This document shows positions 54,199 through 63,587 of a DNA stretch of 64,000 nt, one piece after another; position 1 is the stretch's first letter, and the number at the start of each line of letters is the position of its first letter. Both the position numbers and the translations under genes were made by a program. The notes beneath the pieces were generated by a model. It searched no databases, was not told the origin of the DNA, and saw only the letters and a program-made list of their open reading frames with translations. Origin of the DNA: Bacillus sp. FJAT-49736 (GTDB taxonomy: Bacteria; Bacillota; Bacilli; Bacillales; Bacillaceae_C). The stretch is taken from NCBI RefSeq assembly GCF_018343615.1, contig NZ_JAGYPI010000001.1, forward strand, positions 682,001 through 746,000, given 5' to 3'.

Positions 54199-54975
54199 AT
54201 GACAAGTATATATCAACATTTTAGACCTGATGAAAAAGAATTTATTGACCAGGTGTTAAACTGGCAACAATTTGTTGAAAATTCCTATTCTCCTAAGTTG
54301 AGTGATTTTTTAGATCCACGACAAATACATATTGTTAAATCACTTATTGGAACCCACTCTACAGTTAAATATAGCGAGTTTGGGGGTTATGACAATGCTG
54401 AAAGGAAAAGGGTGTTGTTGTACCCGGATTACTTTACGCCAGAATATAATGACTTTCAAATTAAGCTAACGGAAATTGAGTATCCGAGAAAATTTGTAAG
54501 CTTAAGCCATCGTCAAATATTAGGATCCTTAATGTCACTCGGTTTAAAAAGGGAAAAATTCGGTGATATCTTGATTCAGGATGACCGTATTCAGGTGGTT
54601 ATTCCATCAGAAATGATGGATTACATTAGAATGGAATTGAAACAAATTGGAAAAACAAATATCCAACTAGTAGAATTATCTCTTGATGAAATAATTAAAA
54701 GTGATGAAGAGTGGAAAGAAGTGACAACAACCGCTAGTTCTTTGCGCTTGGATGCTCTGTTATCTTCCGTATATCCTATCTCTAGACAAAAAGCTCAAAC
54801 TCTTATTCAGCATGGATTGGTGAAGGTAAATTGGAAAGAGATTGAACAAACCTCATTTCAATGTGAAGAAGGAGATGTTATTTCGGCACGCGGATATGGA
54901 AGATGCAAAATAATCTCCATTGAAGGGCAAACGAAAAAGGAAAAATGGCGCTTGAAAGCTGGAATATTAAAATAA
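54199..54975 (+). CDS. ylmH: RNA-binding S4-domain protein YlmH
   Basis: A 258-residue RNA-binding protein with a C-terminal S4 domain (SSLRLDALLSSVYPISRQKA, then LIQHGLVKVNWKEIEQ). Homologues bind stalled 50S-tRNA complexes in ribosome rescue. The N-terminal two-thirds (about 1-175) is the YlmH-specific region (LSHRQILGSLMSLGLKREKFGDI). ATG 54199 follows AGAAAGG. It is part of the ylm division neighbourhood. Confidence 0.92.
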   Translation: MTSIYQHFRPDEKEFIDQVLNWQQFVENSYSPKLSDFLDPRQIHIVKSLIGTHSTVKYSEFGGYDNAERKRVLLYPDYFTPEYNDFQIKLTEIEYPRKFVSLSHRQILGSLMSLGLKREKFGDILIQDDRIQVVIPSEMMDYIRMELKQIGKTNIQLVELSLDEIIKSDEEWKEVTTTASSLRLDALLSSVYPISRQKAQTLIQHGLVKVNWKEIEQTSFQCEEGDVISARGYGRCKIISIEGQTKKEKWRLKAGILK

Positions 54976-55130
54976 AGCTATTTTCGTTAGGTTATCCTAT
55001 CCATATATTGTGATAAATTCCAATTGATTTAGTTGAGGTAAAAAAGCTATTCAATCATTACAAAAATTAGGTCTTTTTTATAGTTTCGTCTGCAAAAGCA
55101 ACAAAGTTTAAGAAAAGAGCCCTAAATAAT
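54976..55130. repeat. Dispersed intergenic repeat, copy between ylmH and divIVA
   Basis: AAAGCTATTTTCGTTAGG at the left and AGCAACAAAGTTTAAGAAAA followed by GAGCCC at the right are family end sequences. It occupies the ylmH-divIVA gap. Confidence 0.6.
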
Positions 55131-55257
55131 GAAAAATTTGCAGGAATTCCCCCTAATGCTGTCGAAATTCAGTATAATAAAAGAAACTGGTCGCTAAAGA
55201 ATGATAGATCAATTCATTAAACGACAATATTTGATAACATATGTGGAGGTGGCATAT

Positions 55258-55764
55258 ATGCCTTTAACGCCATTAGATATACATAATAAAGAGTTCAGTA
55301 GAACCTTTCGTGGCTATGATGAAGATGAAGTAAATGAATTTCTTGATCAGATTATTAAGGATTATGAATTGCTTATCCGTGAAAAGAAGGAATTAGATGA
55401 AAAGCTATCTTCCTCCAATGAACGGCTTGGTCATTTCACTAACATTGAGGAAACATTACATAAATCCATTATTGTAGCTCAAGAAGCAGCTGAAGAGGTA
55501 AAGGGAAATGCACAAAAGGAAGCGAAATTAATAATTCGGGAAGCGGAAAAAAATGCGGACCGAATTGTTAATGAGGCACTTTCGAAAGCACGTAAAGTTG
55601 CAATGGAAATTGAAGAATTAAAAAAACAGTCCAAAGTATTTAGAACAAGATTTAAAATGTTAATTGAAGCTCAACTAGACTTATTGAAAAATGATGATTG
55701 GGATAAGCTAATGGAATTTGAAATTGACGCAACTGAATTGAATCTGGAAGAAGAAGTTAAATAA
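55258..55764 (+). CDS. divIVA: Cell-pole and septum marker DivIVA
   Basis: Curved-membrane-binding coiled-coil protein that recruits the Min system and, in sporulation, chromosome-anchoring proteins. ATG 55258 (MPLTPLDIHNKEFSRTFRGY) after GGAGGTGG; the frame is open 19 codons upstream without a site. 168 residues: lipid-binding N-domain (with the exposed F and R near residues 17-18, FRGYDEDEVNEFLD), then a long coiled coil (about 28-150). Confidence 0.95.
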   Translation: MPLTPLDIHNKEFSRTFRGYDEDEVNEFLDQIIKDYELLIREKKELDEKLSSSNERLGHFTNIEETLHKSIIVAQEAAEEVKGNAQKEAKLIIREAEKNADRIVNEALSKARKVAMEIEELKKQSKVFRTRFKMLIEAQLDLLKNDDWDKLMEFEIDATELNLEEEVK

Positions 55765-55808
55765 GCTTTGCTCATAAGCATCGAAATGGTATTAACATTG
55801 AATTTACC

Positions 55809-55838
55809 TTGACGGACAGAATTTTTGTCACATATAAT
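55809..55838 (+). promoter_or_regulatory. Sigma-A promoter of ileS
   Basis: TTGACG (55809-55814), 18 bases, TATAAT (55833-55838), directly ahead of the T-box leader. Confidence 0.8.
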
Positions 55839-55854
55839 AGAATAATAATAGGTA

Positions 55855-56099
55855 AAACGATGACAGGGACAGTAAAGTTATTAACAACTTATTGAAGCGA
55901 GCCAAGGATAGTGGAAGCTTGGTATAAGCAATATACTTGAAAATCACCCTTGAGTTCTTGATTTGAACGCCGCTTGAGGCTAGTAAATGATGGCGTATAG
56001 TTCACGTTACGAATGTTAAAGAGGACATATTATAATGTCTATCAGGGTGGTACCGCGGGAAAACCTTCTCGTCCCTATTGGGGATGAGAGGGTTTTTTT
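55855..56099 (+). promoter_or_regulatory. T-box leader (isoleucine specifier) with terminator
   Basis: A tRNA-sensing T-box riboswitch. Visible parts are the stem I start with GGGACAGTAAAG, the specifier region GAAAATCACCC with the Ile codon ATC (55943-55945), the T-box sequence AGGGTGGTACCGCGG (56044-56058), and the terminator CTCGTCCC/GGGGATGAG followed by T7 (56062-56099). Uncharged tRNA-Ile stabilises the antiterminator and lets ileS be read. Confidence 0.95.
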
Positions 56100-56169
56100 G
56101 TTGCTTATTTGGAAAGGAATAATAAGAACTAATAATTGTCTCTGTGGTCTTTTATAAGGAGGAAAAATC

Positions 56170-58932
56170 GTGGAATACAAAGATACGTTATTAATGCCAA
56201 AAACCGATTTCCCAATGAGAGGAAATTTACCAAAAAGAGAACCCGAAATTCAAGAAAAATGGGAAAGCATGAATATTTATCAAAAGGTACAGGAGCGAAC
56301 AAAAGGCAGACCATTGTTTGTGCTTCATGATGGACCACCATATGCAAATGGGGATCTTCATATGGGGCATGCTTTAAACAAAACATTAAAGGATATTATC
56401 GTTCGCTTTAAATCCATGACTGGTTACTGTGCACCGTACGTTCCTGGTTGGGATACCCATGGTTTGCCTATCGAACAGGCATTAACCAATAAAGGTGTTA
56501 AAAGAAAGGAAATGTCAGTTGCAGAATTTCGCAAGCTGTGTGCGGAATACGCTTACGAACAAGTGGACAATCAACGAACTGCCTTTAAAAGACTTGGTGT
56601 TCGCGGGGATTGGGAGAATCCATATCTTACATTAAAACCTGAATACGAAGCACAGCAAATTAAAGTATTTGGTGAGATGGCGAAAAAAGGCTATATTTAT
56701 AAAGGTCTTAAGCCTGTATATTGGTCTCCGTCTAGTGAATCCGCATTGGCAGAAGCGGAAATTGAATATAAGGATAAACGTTCTGCTTCAATCTATGTGG
56801 CATTTGAAGTAAAGGATGGAAAGGGTGTATTAGAAGATGGCACAAAAATTGTTATCTGGACAACAACACCTTGGACAATTCCGGCAAACTTAGGGATTGC
56901 TGTTCACCCTGAATTAAAATATGCAGTAGTAAAAGAAGAAAATCAAAAGTATGTAGTTGCGGAAGCTTTATTAGAAGAAGTGGTTTCTGTATTAGAATGG
57001 AAAAATCCACAGGTAGAAAAAACAGTTTCTGGTAAAGATTTAGAATATATTGTAGCGAAGCACCCACTTTATGAACGCGATTCGCTTGTTATGCTTGGGG
57101 AGCATGTTACAACTGATTCTGGTACAGGATGCGTGCATACTGCTCCTGGCCATGGGGAAGATGATTTTATCGTTGGTAAAAAATATGGTTTAGATGTTTT
57201 ATGCCCTGTTGATGATAAAGGCTATATGACTTCCGAGGCGCCAGGATTTGAAGGCTTATTCTATGATGAAGCAAATAAACCAATCACCCAAAAGCTCGAA
57301 GAAGTGGATGCACTATTAAAATTAAACTTTATTACCCATTCCTATCCACATGATTGGCGTACAAAGAAACCGGTTATTTTCCGTGCAACGGCACAGTGGT
57401 TTGCCTCCATTGATTCCTTCCGTGAAGAACTTCTTCAAGCGGTACAAGAGGTTAAATGGGTTCCTGCGTGGGGAGAAACAAGACTATTTAATATGGTTCG
57501 TGATCGCGGTGATTGGTGTATTTCACGTCAGCGAGCATGGGGAGTTCCAATCCCTGTATTTTACGCGGAAAATGGCGATCCTATTATCACAGATGAAACA
57601 ATTTATCATATTTCAAAATTGTTCCGTGAACATGGATCAAATATTTGGTTTGAGAGAGACGCGAAGGAATTATTGCCTGAAGGTTTCTCACACCCAAGTA
57701 GTCCAAATGGTAAATTTACTAAAGAAACAGATATTATGGATGTTTGGTTTGATTCTGGTTCCTCCCATCAAGCAGTATTAGAGGAAAGGAAAGAGTTGCA
57801 GCGTCCTGCAGATTTATATTTGGAAGGCTCTGATCAATATCGCGGATGGTTTAACTCATCCTTAACTACATCAGTGGCTGTTACAGGCAAAGCTCCATAC
57901 AAGGGAATTTTAAGCCATGGCTTCACACTTGATGGAGAAGGTAGAAAGATGAGTAAATCTCTTGGAAATGTTATTGTACCGGGCAAAGTAATTAATCAGT
58001 TAGGTGCCGATATTGTCCGTCTTTGGGTTGCATCTGTGGATTATCAAGCTGATGTCCGAGTTTCGGATGCTATTTTGAAACAAGTTTCCGAAGTGTATCG
58101 TAAAATTCGCAATACATTCCGTTTCTTACTTGGAAACTTATTTGATTTTAATCCAGAGCAAGATAAAATTGCTTACGAACAGTTACGGGAAGTAGATCAA
58201 TTTCTCTTAGTAAAATTAAATAATCTAGTGAAACAAGTTCGAGGATCTTATGAGCGTTATGAATTTGCCAGTATTTATCATGCCGTTAATAACTTCTGCA
58301 CACTTGATTTAAGTTCATTCTATCTTGATTTTGCAAAAGATGTTCTTTACATCGAGGCTAAGGATAATTTTGAACGCCGTGCAATGCAAACCGTTCTATA
58401 TGAATGCTTAACAGCTCTAACAAAGTTATTATCGCCAATTCTTACGCATACAGCTGATGAAGTATGGGCATTTATTCCTGGTGTGGAAGAAGCAAGTGTT
58501 CAATTAACTGATATGCCTGAACCTAAAGAGTTTAATAATGCGAAGGAATTAGAAGAAAAGTGGGATAAATTCTTAAAGCTACGTGATGATGTATTAAAGG
58601 CATTGGAAGAAGCGAGAAATGAAAAGGTAATTGGCAAGTCATTGTCTGCAAAGATTACACTATATGTGAATCAAGATACGAAAGAATTGTTGGACAGTAT
58701 TTCAGAAAACATGAAACAGCTATTTATTGTATCTGGGTATGAAGTGGCTGGTGCATATGAACAAGCACCGAATAATGCGGTTAAGTTGGAAAATGCAGCA
58801 ATTGTTGTTGAAAAAGCCGAGGGTGAAACATGTGAAAGATGTTGGGTAGTAACACCTGAAGTTGGCCAAGATGAAAAACATCCGACATTATGCTTGCGTT
58901 GTGCATCCGTAGTCGAAAAAGAATATGCATGA
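56170..58932 (+). CDS. ileS: Isoleucyl-tRNA synthetase IleS
   Basis: Class I synthetase that charges tRNA-Ile. GTG start at 56170 after AAGGAGGAAAA; 920 residues (B. subtilis 921). Catalytic motifs: HMGH (64-67) in [14 protein letters not shown] and KMSKS (593-597) in [10 protein letters not shown]. The CP1 editing domain contains the [15 protein letters not shown] and WTTTPWTIP signatures. The C-terminal zinc finger has C888, C891, C908 and C911 (CERC and CLRC). Zinc-binding bacterial type. Controlled by the T-box upstream. Confidence 0.98.
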   Translation: MEYKDTLLMPKTDFPMRGNLPKREPEIQEKWESMNIYQKVQERTKGRPLFVLHDGPPYANGDLHMGHALNKTLKDIIVRFKSMTGYCAPYVPGWDTHGLPIEQALTNKGVKRKEMSVAEFRKLCAEYAYEQVDNQRTAFKRLGVRGDWENPYLTLKPEYEAQQIKVFGEMAKKGYIYKGLKPVYWSPSSESALAEAEIEYKDKRSASIYVAFEVKDGKGVLEDGTKIVIWTTTPWTIPANLGIAVHPELKYAVVKEENQKYVVAEALLEEVVSVLEWKNPQVEKTVSGKDLEYIVAKHPLYERDSLVMLGEHVTTDSGTGCVHTAPGHGEDDFIVGKKYGLDVLCPVDDKGYMTSEAPGFEGLFYDEANKPITQKLEEVDALLKLNFITHSYPHDWRTKKPVIFRATAQWFASIDSFREELLQAVQEVKWVPAWGETRLFNMVRDRGDWCISRQRAWGVPIPVFYAENGDPIITDETIYHISKLFREHGSNIWFERDAKELLPEGFSHPSSPNGKFTKETDIMDVWFDSGSSHQAVLEERKELQRPADLYLEGSDQYRGWFNSSLTTSVAVTGKAPYKGILSHGFTLDGEGRKMSKSLGNVIVPGKVINQLGADIVRLWVASVDYQADVRVSDAILKQVSEVYRKIRNTFRFLLGNLFDFNPEQDKIAYEQLREVDQFLLVKLNNLVKQVRGSYERYEFASIYHAVNNFCTLDLSSFYLDFAKDVLYIEAKDNFERRAMQTVLYECLTALTKLLSPILTHTADEVWAFIPGVEEASVQLTDMPEPKEFNNAKELEEKWDKFLKLRDDVLKALEEARNEKVIGKSLSAKITLYVNQDTKELLDSISENMKQLFIVSGYEVAGAYEQAPNNAVKLENAAIVVEKAEGETCERCWVVTPEVGQDEKHPTLCLRCASVVEKEYA

Positions 58933-58947
58933 GAATAATCATTAAAA

Positions 58948-58985
58948 TAAGGAGCCTGACACTAATAGTGTCAGGCTCCTTTTCT
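58948..58985 (+). terminator. Terminator after ileS
   Basis: AAGGAGCCTGACACTA and TAGTGTCAGGCTCCTT form a long stem with a tiny loop, followed by TTTCTTT. Confidence 0.93.
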
Positions 58986-59088
58986 TTAGTGGTTTTTGGA
59001 AATTATTAGTGCTTTTTGCAACAGTTACTCCTTAAATACTTCTCAATCATGGGTAAACTAACATTACCAATACATTGGAGGGATGAAT

Positions 59089-59370
59089 ATGACTGATCAA
59101 AACGATAAATTATTTTGTTTGTTGCAATCATTAAAAGATGAATTATCTGCATATGAAACAAATAATGAAATGATTCAGACCCTCATTAAGGAGGAATTAA
59201 GTGATATTGATTGTGCCTTATCAAAATGGGAAGATGGATATTTTGGAACTTGTGAACAAACTGGAGAAACACTTCCCGAATCATGGCTCTATACAATACC
59301 AACATTAAAAAGCACCGATGAATGGTTTGATTTAAGAAATTATGTAAAGGTATCTATTCCATTTAATTAA
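59089..59370 (+). CDS. ylyA: YlyA, DksA/TraR-like RNA polymerase-associated sporulation protein
   Basis: A 93-residue protein related to YteA/YlyA of B. subtilis; YlyA binds RNA polymerase and tunes sigma-G-dependent germination genes. ATG 59089 lies six bases after GGAGGG; ATG 59083 overlaps it. A coiled-coil N-terminal part (about 4-45) is followed by the family motif DGYFGTCEQTGETLPESWL. Only one of the zinc cysteines of DksA is kept, as is usual in this subgroup, and the C-terminal tail is shorter than B. subtilis YlyA. Position between ileS and lspA supports the call. Confidence 0.8.
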   Translation: MTDQNDKLFCLLQSLKDELSAYETNNEMIQTLIKEELSDIDCALSKWEDGYFGTCEQTGETLPESWLYTIPTLKSTDEWFDLRNYVKVSIPFN

Positions 59371-59380
59371 TACAGAAAAT

Positions 59381-59440
59381 AGGTCGTTACTAAGATTTTC
59401 GCCGAAAAAGGAACAAAGTATAAGAATAGAGCATTAATGA
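59381..59440. repeat. Dispersed intergenic repeat, copy before lspA
   Basis: GTCGTTACTAAGATTTTCGC, then AAAAAGGAACAAAGTATAAG, then AATAGAGC matches the core of copies 1, 2 and the 55.1-kb copy. Confidence 0.65.
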
Positions 59441-59462
59441 AATAATAGTATTTCTTTTCTCC

Positions 59463-59539
59463 ATCCATGTAGTATGCTAAAATTCAAAAGAAAAGAATGT
59501 TCTTTCGGTATTAGCCGGCAGAACATACTACATATGGAT
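59463..59539 (+). promoter_or_regulatory. Structured inverted repeat just upstream of lspA
   Basis: ATCC-ATGTAGTATG (59463-59476) pairs with CATACTACAT-at-GGAT (59524-59539): 10 bp perfect, then four more past a 2-base bulge. Inside are CTAA/TTAG and AAAGA/TCTTT pairs. The lspA start is 15 bases after the stem. It could be a leader RNA structure; alternatively TATGCT in the left arm could be a -10 box and the repeat an operator. Confidence 0.5.
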
Positions 59540-59554
59540 TCGGGGGTTACCTTT

Positions 59555-60055
59555 GTGGTTATTTATTACATTATCGCAATTTTTATTATCGCATTAGACC
59601 AGATAACCAAATGGCTAGTGGTCAAAAATATGGAGTATGGTGAAAGCATCCCCATTATAAAAGATTTCTTTTATTTAACCTCACACCGTAATGAAGGAGC
59701 GGCATGGGGAATTTTGCAAGGACAGATGTGGCTATTTTATTTAATAACAGTAGTAGTTGTAATCGGAATTATTTACTATTTACAAAAATATGCAAAGAAC
59801 AAAGTATTGCTAGGAGTAAGCCTTAGCTTTATGCTTGGCGGGGCAATTGGAAACTTTATCGACCGTATCTTTAGAAAACAGGTTGTAGATTTTATCCACA
59901 CGTATATTTTTGGCTATGATTTTCCAATTTTTAATATTGCAGATTCAGCTTTAACCATTGGTGTGGTTCTGTTGATTATCTACATGCTGCTCGAAGAGTT
60001 TCGTTCAAAGGAGAAAACATATGGAAATAATGGAACACATCATTCAGGAAGATGA
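59555..60055 (+). CDS. lspA: Lipoprotein signal peptidase (signal peptidase II) LspA
   Basis: Aspartic protease that cleaves lipoprotein signal peptides, such as those on CtaC and the 10996 lipoprotein here. GTG start at 59555 ([20 protein letters not shown]) fits the B. subtilis N-terminus; the frame stays open upstream to 59474 but through the inverted repeat. 166 residues, four helices. Conserved blocks [29 protein letters not shown] (catalytic D) and [11 protein letters not shown] (catalytic D) are present. Overlaps the next gene by 35 bases. Confidence 0.94.
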   Translation: MVIYYIIAIFIIALDQITKWLVVKNMEYGESIPIIKDFFYLTSHRNEGAAWGILQGQMWLFYLITVVVVIGIIYYLQKYAKNKVLLGVSLSFMLGGAIGNFIDRIFRKQVVDFIHTYIFGYDFPIFNIADSALTIGVVLLIIYMLLEEFRSKEKTYGNNGTHHSGR

Positions 60056-60929
60056 AAAAAATGAAAGGCTGGACAAGGTTTTATCTGCTACCAACAAGGA
60101 GTGGTCCAGATCACAGGTCCAGCAATGGATTAAAGAAGGTAATGTAACAGTTAATGATAAACAAGTAAAATCAAATTATAAGAGCAACACAGGGGATAGA
60201 ATCCAAATTCATATTCCGGAACCACAACAATTAGATGTCATTCCGGAACCAATGGACTTAAATATTTACTATGAAGATAGTGATGTATTAGTAGTGAATA
60301 AACCTAAAGGCATGGTAGTACATCCTGCACCAGGACATTTAACTGGTACATTAGTAAATGGATTAATGGCTCATTGTAAAGATTTATCTGGAATAAATGG
60401 TATCTTAAGACCGGGAATTGTTCATCGTATTGATAAAGATACCTCGGGCCTCTTAATGGTTGCAAAAAATGATTTAGCGCATGAAAAGCTTGTCGATCAA
60501 TTGGTAGAAAAATCAGTAACTCGAAAATACTTTGCCATTGTTCATGGGGTAATTCCTCATGATTATGGTACGGTGGATGCTCCGATTGGTAGAGATCCAG
60601 ATGACAGACAGAAAATGACTGTAGTAGATAATGGAAAGCATGCTGTGACTCACTTCCGTGTTATAGAAAGATTTCATCAATATTCGTATATAGAATGCGA
60701 ATTAGAAACAGGCCGAACCCATCAAATTAGGGTTCATATGAAATATATTGGCTTTCCTCTAGTTGGAGATCCAAAATATGGACCGAAAAAAACGATGGCA
60801 ATTGATGGACAGGCGCTCCATGCTGGTGTATTAGGATTTGTACATCCACGTTCTGAAGAATATTTAGAATTTGAAGCACCACTACCAGAATATTTTATAA
60901 GCCTGCTGCATGAACTTCGCAATAAATGA
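60021..60929 (+). CDS. RluD-family 23S rRNA/tRNA pseudouridine synthase YlyB
   Basis: RluA/RluD family enzyme. 302 residues: N-terminal S4 domain ([20 protein letters not shown]), then the catalytic core with the [12 protein letters not shown] motif (catalytic D) and the [10 protein letters not shown] motif. The exact site modified is not determined from sequence; homologues act on 23S rRNA U1911/1915/1917. ATG 60021 follows AAAGGAG and overlaps lspA. The gene ends on the -35 box of the pyr promoter. Confidence 0.93.
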   Translation: MEIMEHIIQEDEKNERLDKVLSATNKEWSRSQVQQWIKEGNVTVNDKQVKSNYKSNTGDRIQIHIPEPQQLDVIPEPMDLNIYYEDSDVLVVNKPKGMVVHPAPGHLTGTLVNGLMAHCKDLSGINGILRPGIVHRIDKDTSGLLMVAKNDLAHEKLVDQLVEKSVTRKYFAIVHGVIPHDYGTVDAPIGRDPDDRQKMTVVDNGKHAVTHFRVIERFHQYSYIECELETGRTHQIRVHMKYIGFPLVGDPKYGPKKTMAIDGQALHAGVLGFVHPRSEEYLEFEAPLPEYFISLLHELRNK

Positions 60930-60958
60930 TTGACAAGTTTCGCGGGATTGTTTATTCT
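60930..60958 (+). promoter_or_regulatory. Sigma-A promoter of the pyr operon
   Basis: TTGACA (60930-60935), 17 bases, TATTCT (60953-60958), immediately after the ylyB stop codon. It starts the pyrR leader transcript. Confidence 0.85.
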
Positions 60959-60979
60959 ATTATTAATCAAATAAGACCT

Positions 60980-61096
60980 TTAACCCAGTCCAGAGAGGCT
61001 GAGAAGGATGCGGATAAGAATACTTTCTAGGAAGTATGCTTAGTTATGGAGTATAACGCGTAAACCCTCTCACCAACTGGTCGAGAGGGTTTTCTA
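60980..61096 (+). promoter_or_regulatory. PyrR-dependent attenuator before pyrR
   Basis: The PyrR-binding loop AGTCCAGAGAGGCTGAGAAG (60987-61006) is followed by a terminator AACCCTCTC/GAGAGGGTT with TTCT (61062-61095). UMP-bound PyrR stabilises the binding hairpin and so favours termination. Confidence 0.93.
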
Positions 61097-61097
61097 A

Positions 61098-61667
<570 letters not shown>

Positions 61668-61684
61668 ATAGAGAATCCTTTTAA

Positions 61685-61785
61685 AGACAGTCCCGTGAGG
61701 CTGGCAAAGGAGGTCAAAGCAGGCAGAAATATGCCCTTTTATACCCTCTTTGTAGCTTCACAGCTATAAAGAGGTTTTTTTTTAC
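61685..61785 (+). promoter_or_regulatory. PyrR-dependent attenuator between pyrR and pyrP
   Basis: PyrR loop AGTCCCGTGAGGCTGGCAAA (61689-61708) and terminator CCTCTTTGTAGC/GCTATAAAGAGG with T9 (61745-61783). Confidence 0.93.
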
Positions 61786-61821
61786 AACAAATATTGTTTC
61801 AATATTAGAGGAGGAGCAAAA

Positions 61822-63114
61822 ATGGAGAAGAACCAAGATATAATATTAGACATTCAAGACAAGCCAAGGTTGCCACAATGGTTTAGCCTCAGTATCCAGC
61901 ATTTATTTGCCATGTTTGGTTCGACAATACTTGTTCCGATGCTAGTCGGATTAAGTCCAGCAGTTGCACTTGCATCCAGCGGGCTTGGTACTTTAGCTTA
62001 TATATTAATAACAAAAGGTAAAGTACCTGCATATTTAGGATCAAGCTTTGCGTTTATTAAACCTTTAAAAACTGCTGGAAGTACAGCAGCAGCTATGATG
62101 GGAACATTCATGGCAGGTATTGTATACTGTATAGTTGCTTTGGTTATTAAGAAAGCAGGGTACAAGTGGCTGATGAGGGTACTTCCTCCAGTTGTTGTCG
62201 GGCCAGTTATTATTGTTATTGGATTAGGGATAGCAGCCACTGCCTGTGATATGGCAATGTATCAAAATTATGGAGCTTCTCCACAGGAACTAATTTATAG
62301 TCCAAAACATATTGGTATTGCACTAGCTACATTAGCAATAACGATAATCAGCTCGTCATTTCTGAAAGGGTTTTTCCGAATTATACCAATATTAATGGGG
62401 ATTGTTGGAGGTTATATAATTTCGGTAATTGCAGGGATTGTCAATTTTGATCCTGTAATAAAAGCTCACTGGATCGAAATGCCAGATCTAGTATTTCCTT
62501 TCATCTCATATAAACCAATTTTTTCTTGGAGTATTTTTTTCCTAATGGTACCAGTGGCCGTTGTAACCTTATCCGAGCATATTGGTCATCAGCTAGTTTT
62601 AAGCAAAGTAGTAGGAAAGGATTTAGTTGCAAAACCTGGTTTAGGTCCATCCATTCTTGGAGACGGTGCATCTATCATCATTGCATCGTTAATCGGTGGA
62701 CCTCCAACAACAACATACGGAGAGAATATTGGGGTTCTAGCTATTACGAAGGCTTATAGCGTGTTTGTTATCGGTGGGGCCGCAGTACTTGCAATTTGCT
62801 TTAGTTTTATCGGGAAAATTAGTGCATTATTAAGCACCATTCCAACCTGTGTAATGGGTGGAGTATCCATCCTCCTATTTGGGATCATCGCATCCAGCGG
62901 CTTAAGAATGCTGGTAGATAATAAAGTTGATTTTAGTTTAAATCGAAACTTGATCATTTCATCGGTTATCTTGGTTATTGGTATCGGTGGAGCATATTTA
63001 AAGCTTACAAAAAACTTAGAGCTTTCAAGTATGGCATTAGCGGCAATTATCGGAGTTATTCTAAATCTTGTTTTACCTGGCAGACCGAAAGAAGAAATAA
63101 ACATGTTTGAATAA
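61822..63114 (+). CDS. pyrP: Uracil permease PyrP (NCS2/UraA family)
   Basis: Nucleobase:cation symporter for uracil, about 14 membrane segments, 430 residues. Typical motifs: LSIQHLFAMFGSTILVPML in the first helix, SEHIGHQLVLSKVVG (substrate-site Glu and His) and GGPPTTTYGENIGVLAITK. ATG 61822 follows GAGGAGG. Second gene of the pyr operon; its stop lies at the first junction of the downstream 166-bp tandem repeat. Confidence 0.95.
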   Translation: MEKNQDIILDIQDKPRLPQWFSLSIQHLFAMFGSTILVPMLVGLSPAVALASSGLGTLAYILITKGKVPAYLGSSFAFIKPLKTAGSTAAAMMGTFMAGIVYCIVALVIKKAGYKWLMRVLPPVVVGPVIIVIGLGIAATACDMAMYQNYGASPQELIYSPKHIGIALATLAITIISSSFLKGFFRIIPILMGIVGGYIISVIAGIVNFDPVIKAHWIEMPDLVFPFISYKPIFSWSIFFLMVPVAVVTLSEHIGHQLVLSKVVGKDLVAKPGLGPSILGDGASIIIASLIGGPPTTTYGENIGVLAITKAYSVFVIGGAAVLAICFSFIGKISALLSTIPTCVMGGVSILLFGIIASSGLRMLVDNKVDFSLNRNLIISSVILVIGIGGAYLKLTKNLELSSMALAAIIGVILNLVLPGRPKEEINMFE

Positions 63115-63441
63115 GGCTCTTTTCTTAAACAATGTGCTTTTTGTAACTAAATTCTTATAACAATCATTACATCGATTACGAATCAATTTTCATCTAAGAA
63201 AAGATACCCCGACACGAAGTATATATTAGGATGGAGAAATTTTTACGAAAAGCAACATTAGGCTAAAAAAGCTTGAATAAGGCTCTTTTCTTAAACAATG
63301 TGCTTTTTGTAACTAAAACCTTTTAACAATCATTACATCGATTAAGAATCAATTTCCAGCTAAGAAAAGATGCCCCGACACGAAGTATATATTAGGATGG
63401 AGAAATTTTTACGAAAAGCAACAATAGGCGAAAAAACTTGA
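63109..63441. repeat. 166-bp tandem duplication of the dispersed repeat between pyrP and pyrB
   Basis: Two near-identical units start at TTGAATAAGGCTC (unit 1 from 63109, including the pyrP stop codon; unit 2 from about 63275), and the same motif appears a third time at 63439. The period is 166 then 165 bases, with only a few substitutions between units. Each contains GGCTCTTTTCTTAAAC, GCCCCGACACGAAG or its ACCCC variant, and TACGAAAAGCAACA, the family motifs. Confidence 0.85.
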
Positions 63442-63454
63442 ATAAGGCTCACCT

Positions 63455-63572
63455 TTTAACATAAGTCCAGAGAGGCTTATAAGGGTGTTTTAATGTGATG
63501 GATTAAGTTCCTCTTAATCTATCACATTAGGATCTATTACACCCTGAATTTTTTATTCAGGGTGTTTTTTAT
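63455..63572 (+). promoter_or_regulatory. PyrR-dependent attenuator between pyrP and pyrB, with an extra 17-bp hairpin
   Basis: PyrR loop AGTCCAGAGAGGCTTATAAG (63464-63483), then a 17-bp hairpin (TAATGTGATGGATTAAG at 63491-63507 with its complement at 63513-63529, one G-U pair), then the terminator ACACCCTGAAT/ATTCAGGGTGT with T6 (63539-63570). AGGGTGT at 63482-63488 can pair with ACACCCT at 63539-63545 to form the antiterminator, enclosing the 17-bp hairpin. Confidence 0.92.
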
Positions 63573-63587
63573 AGGGAGGATTCTAAG

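Noticed and set aside
57350-57781. A 143-codon frame inside ileS
   Set aside because: Shadow frame of ileS, which has all its motifs intact in the main frame.
61685-61785. Purine or other metabolite riboswitch before pyrP
   Set aside because: The AGTCC-GAGGCT loop and downstream terminator identify a PyrR attenuator; no aptamer signature is present.
63109-63441. CRISPR array
   Set aside because: Only two complete units of about 166 bases, without short repeats and unique spacers.
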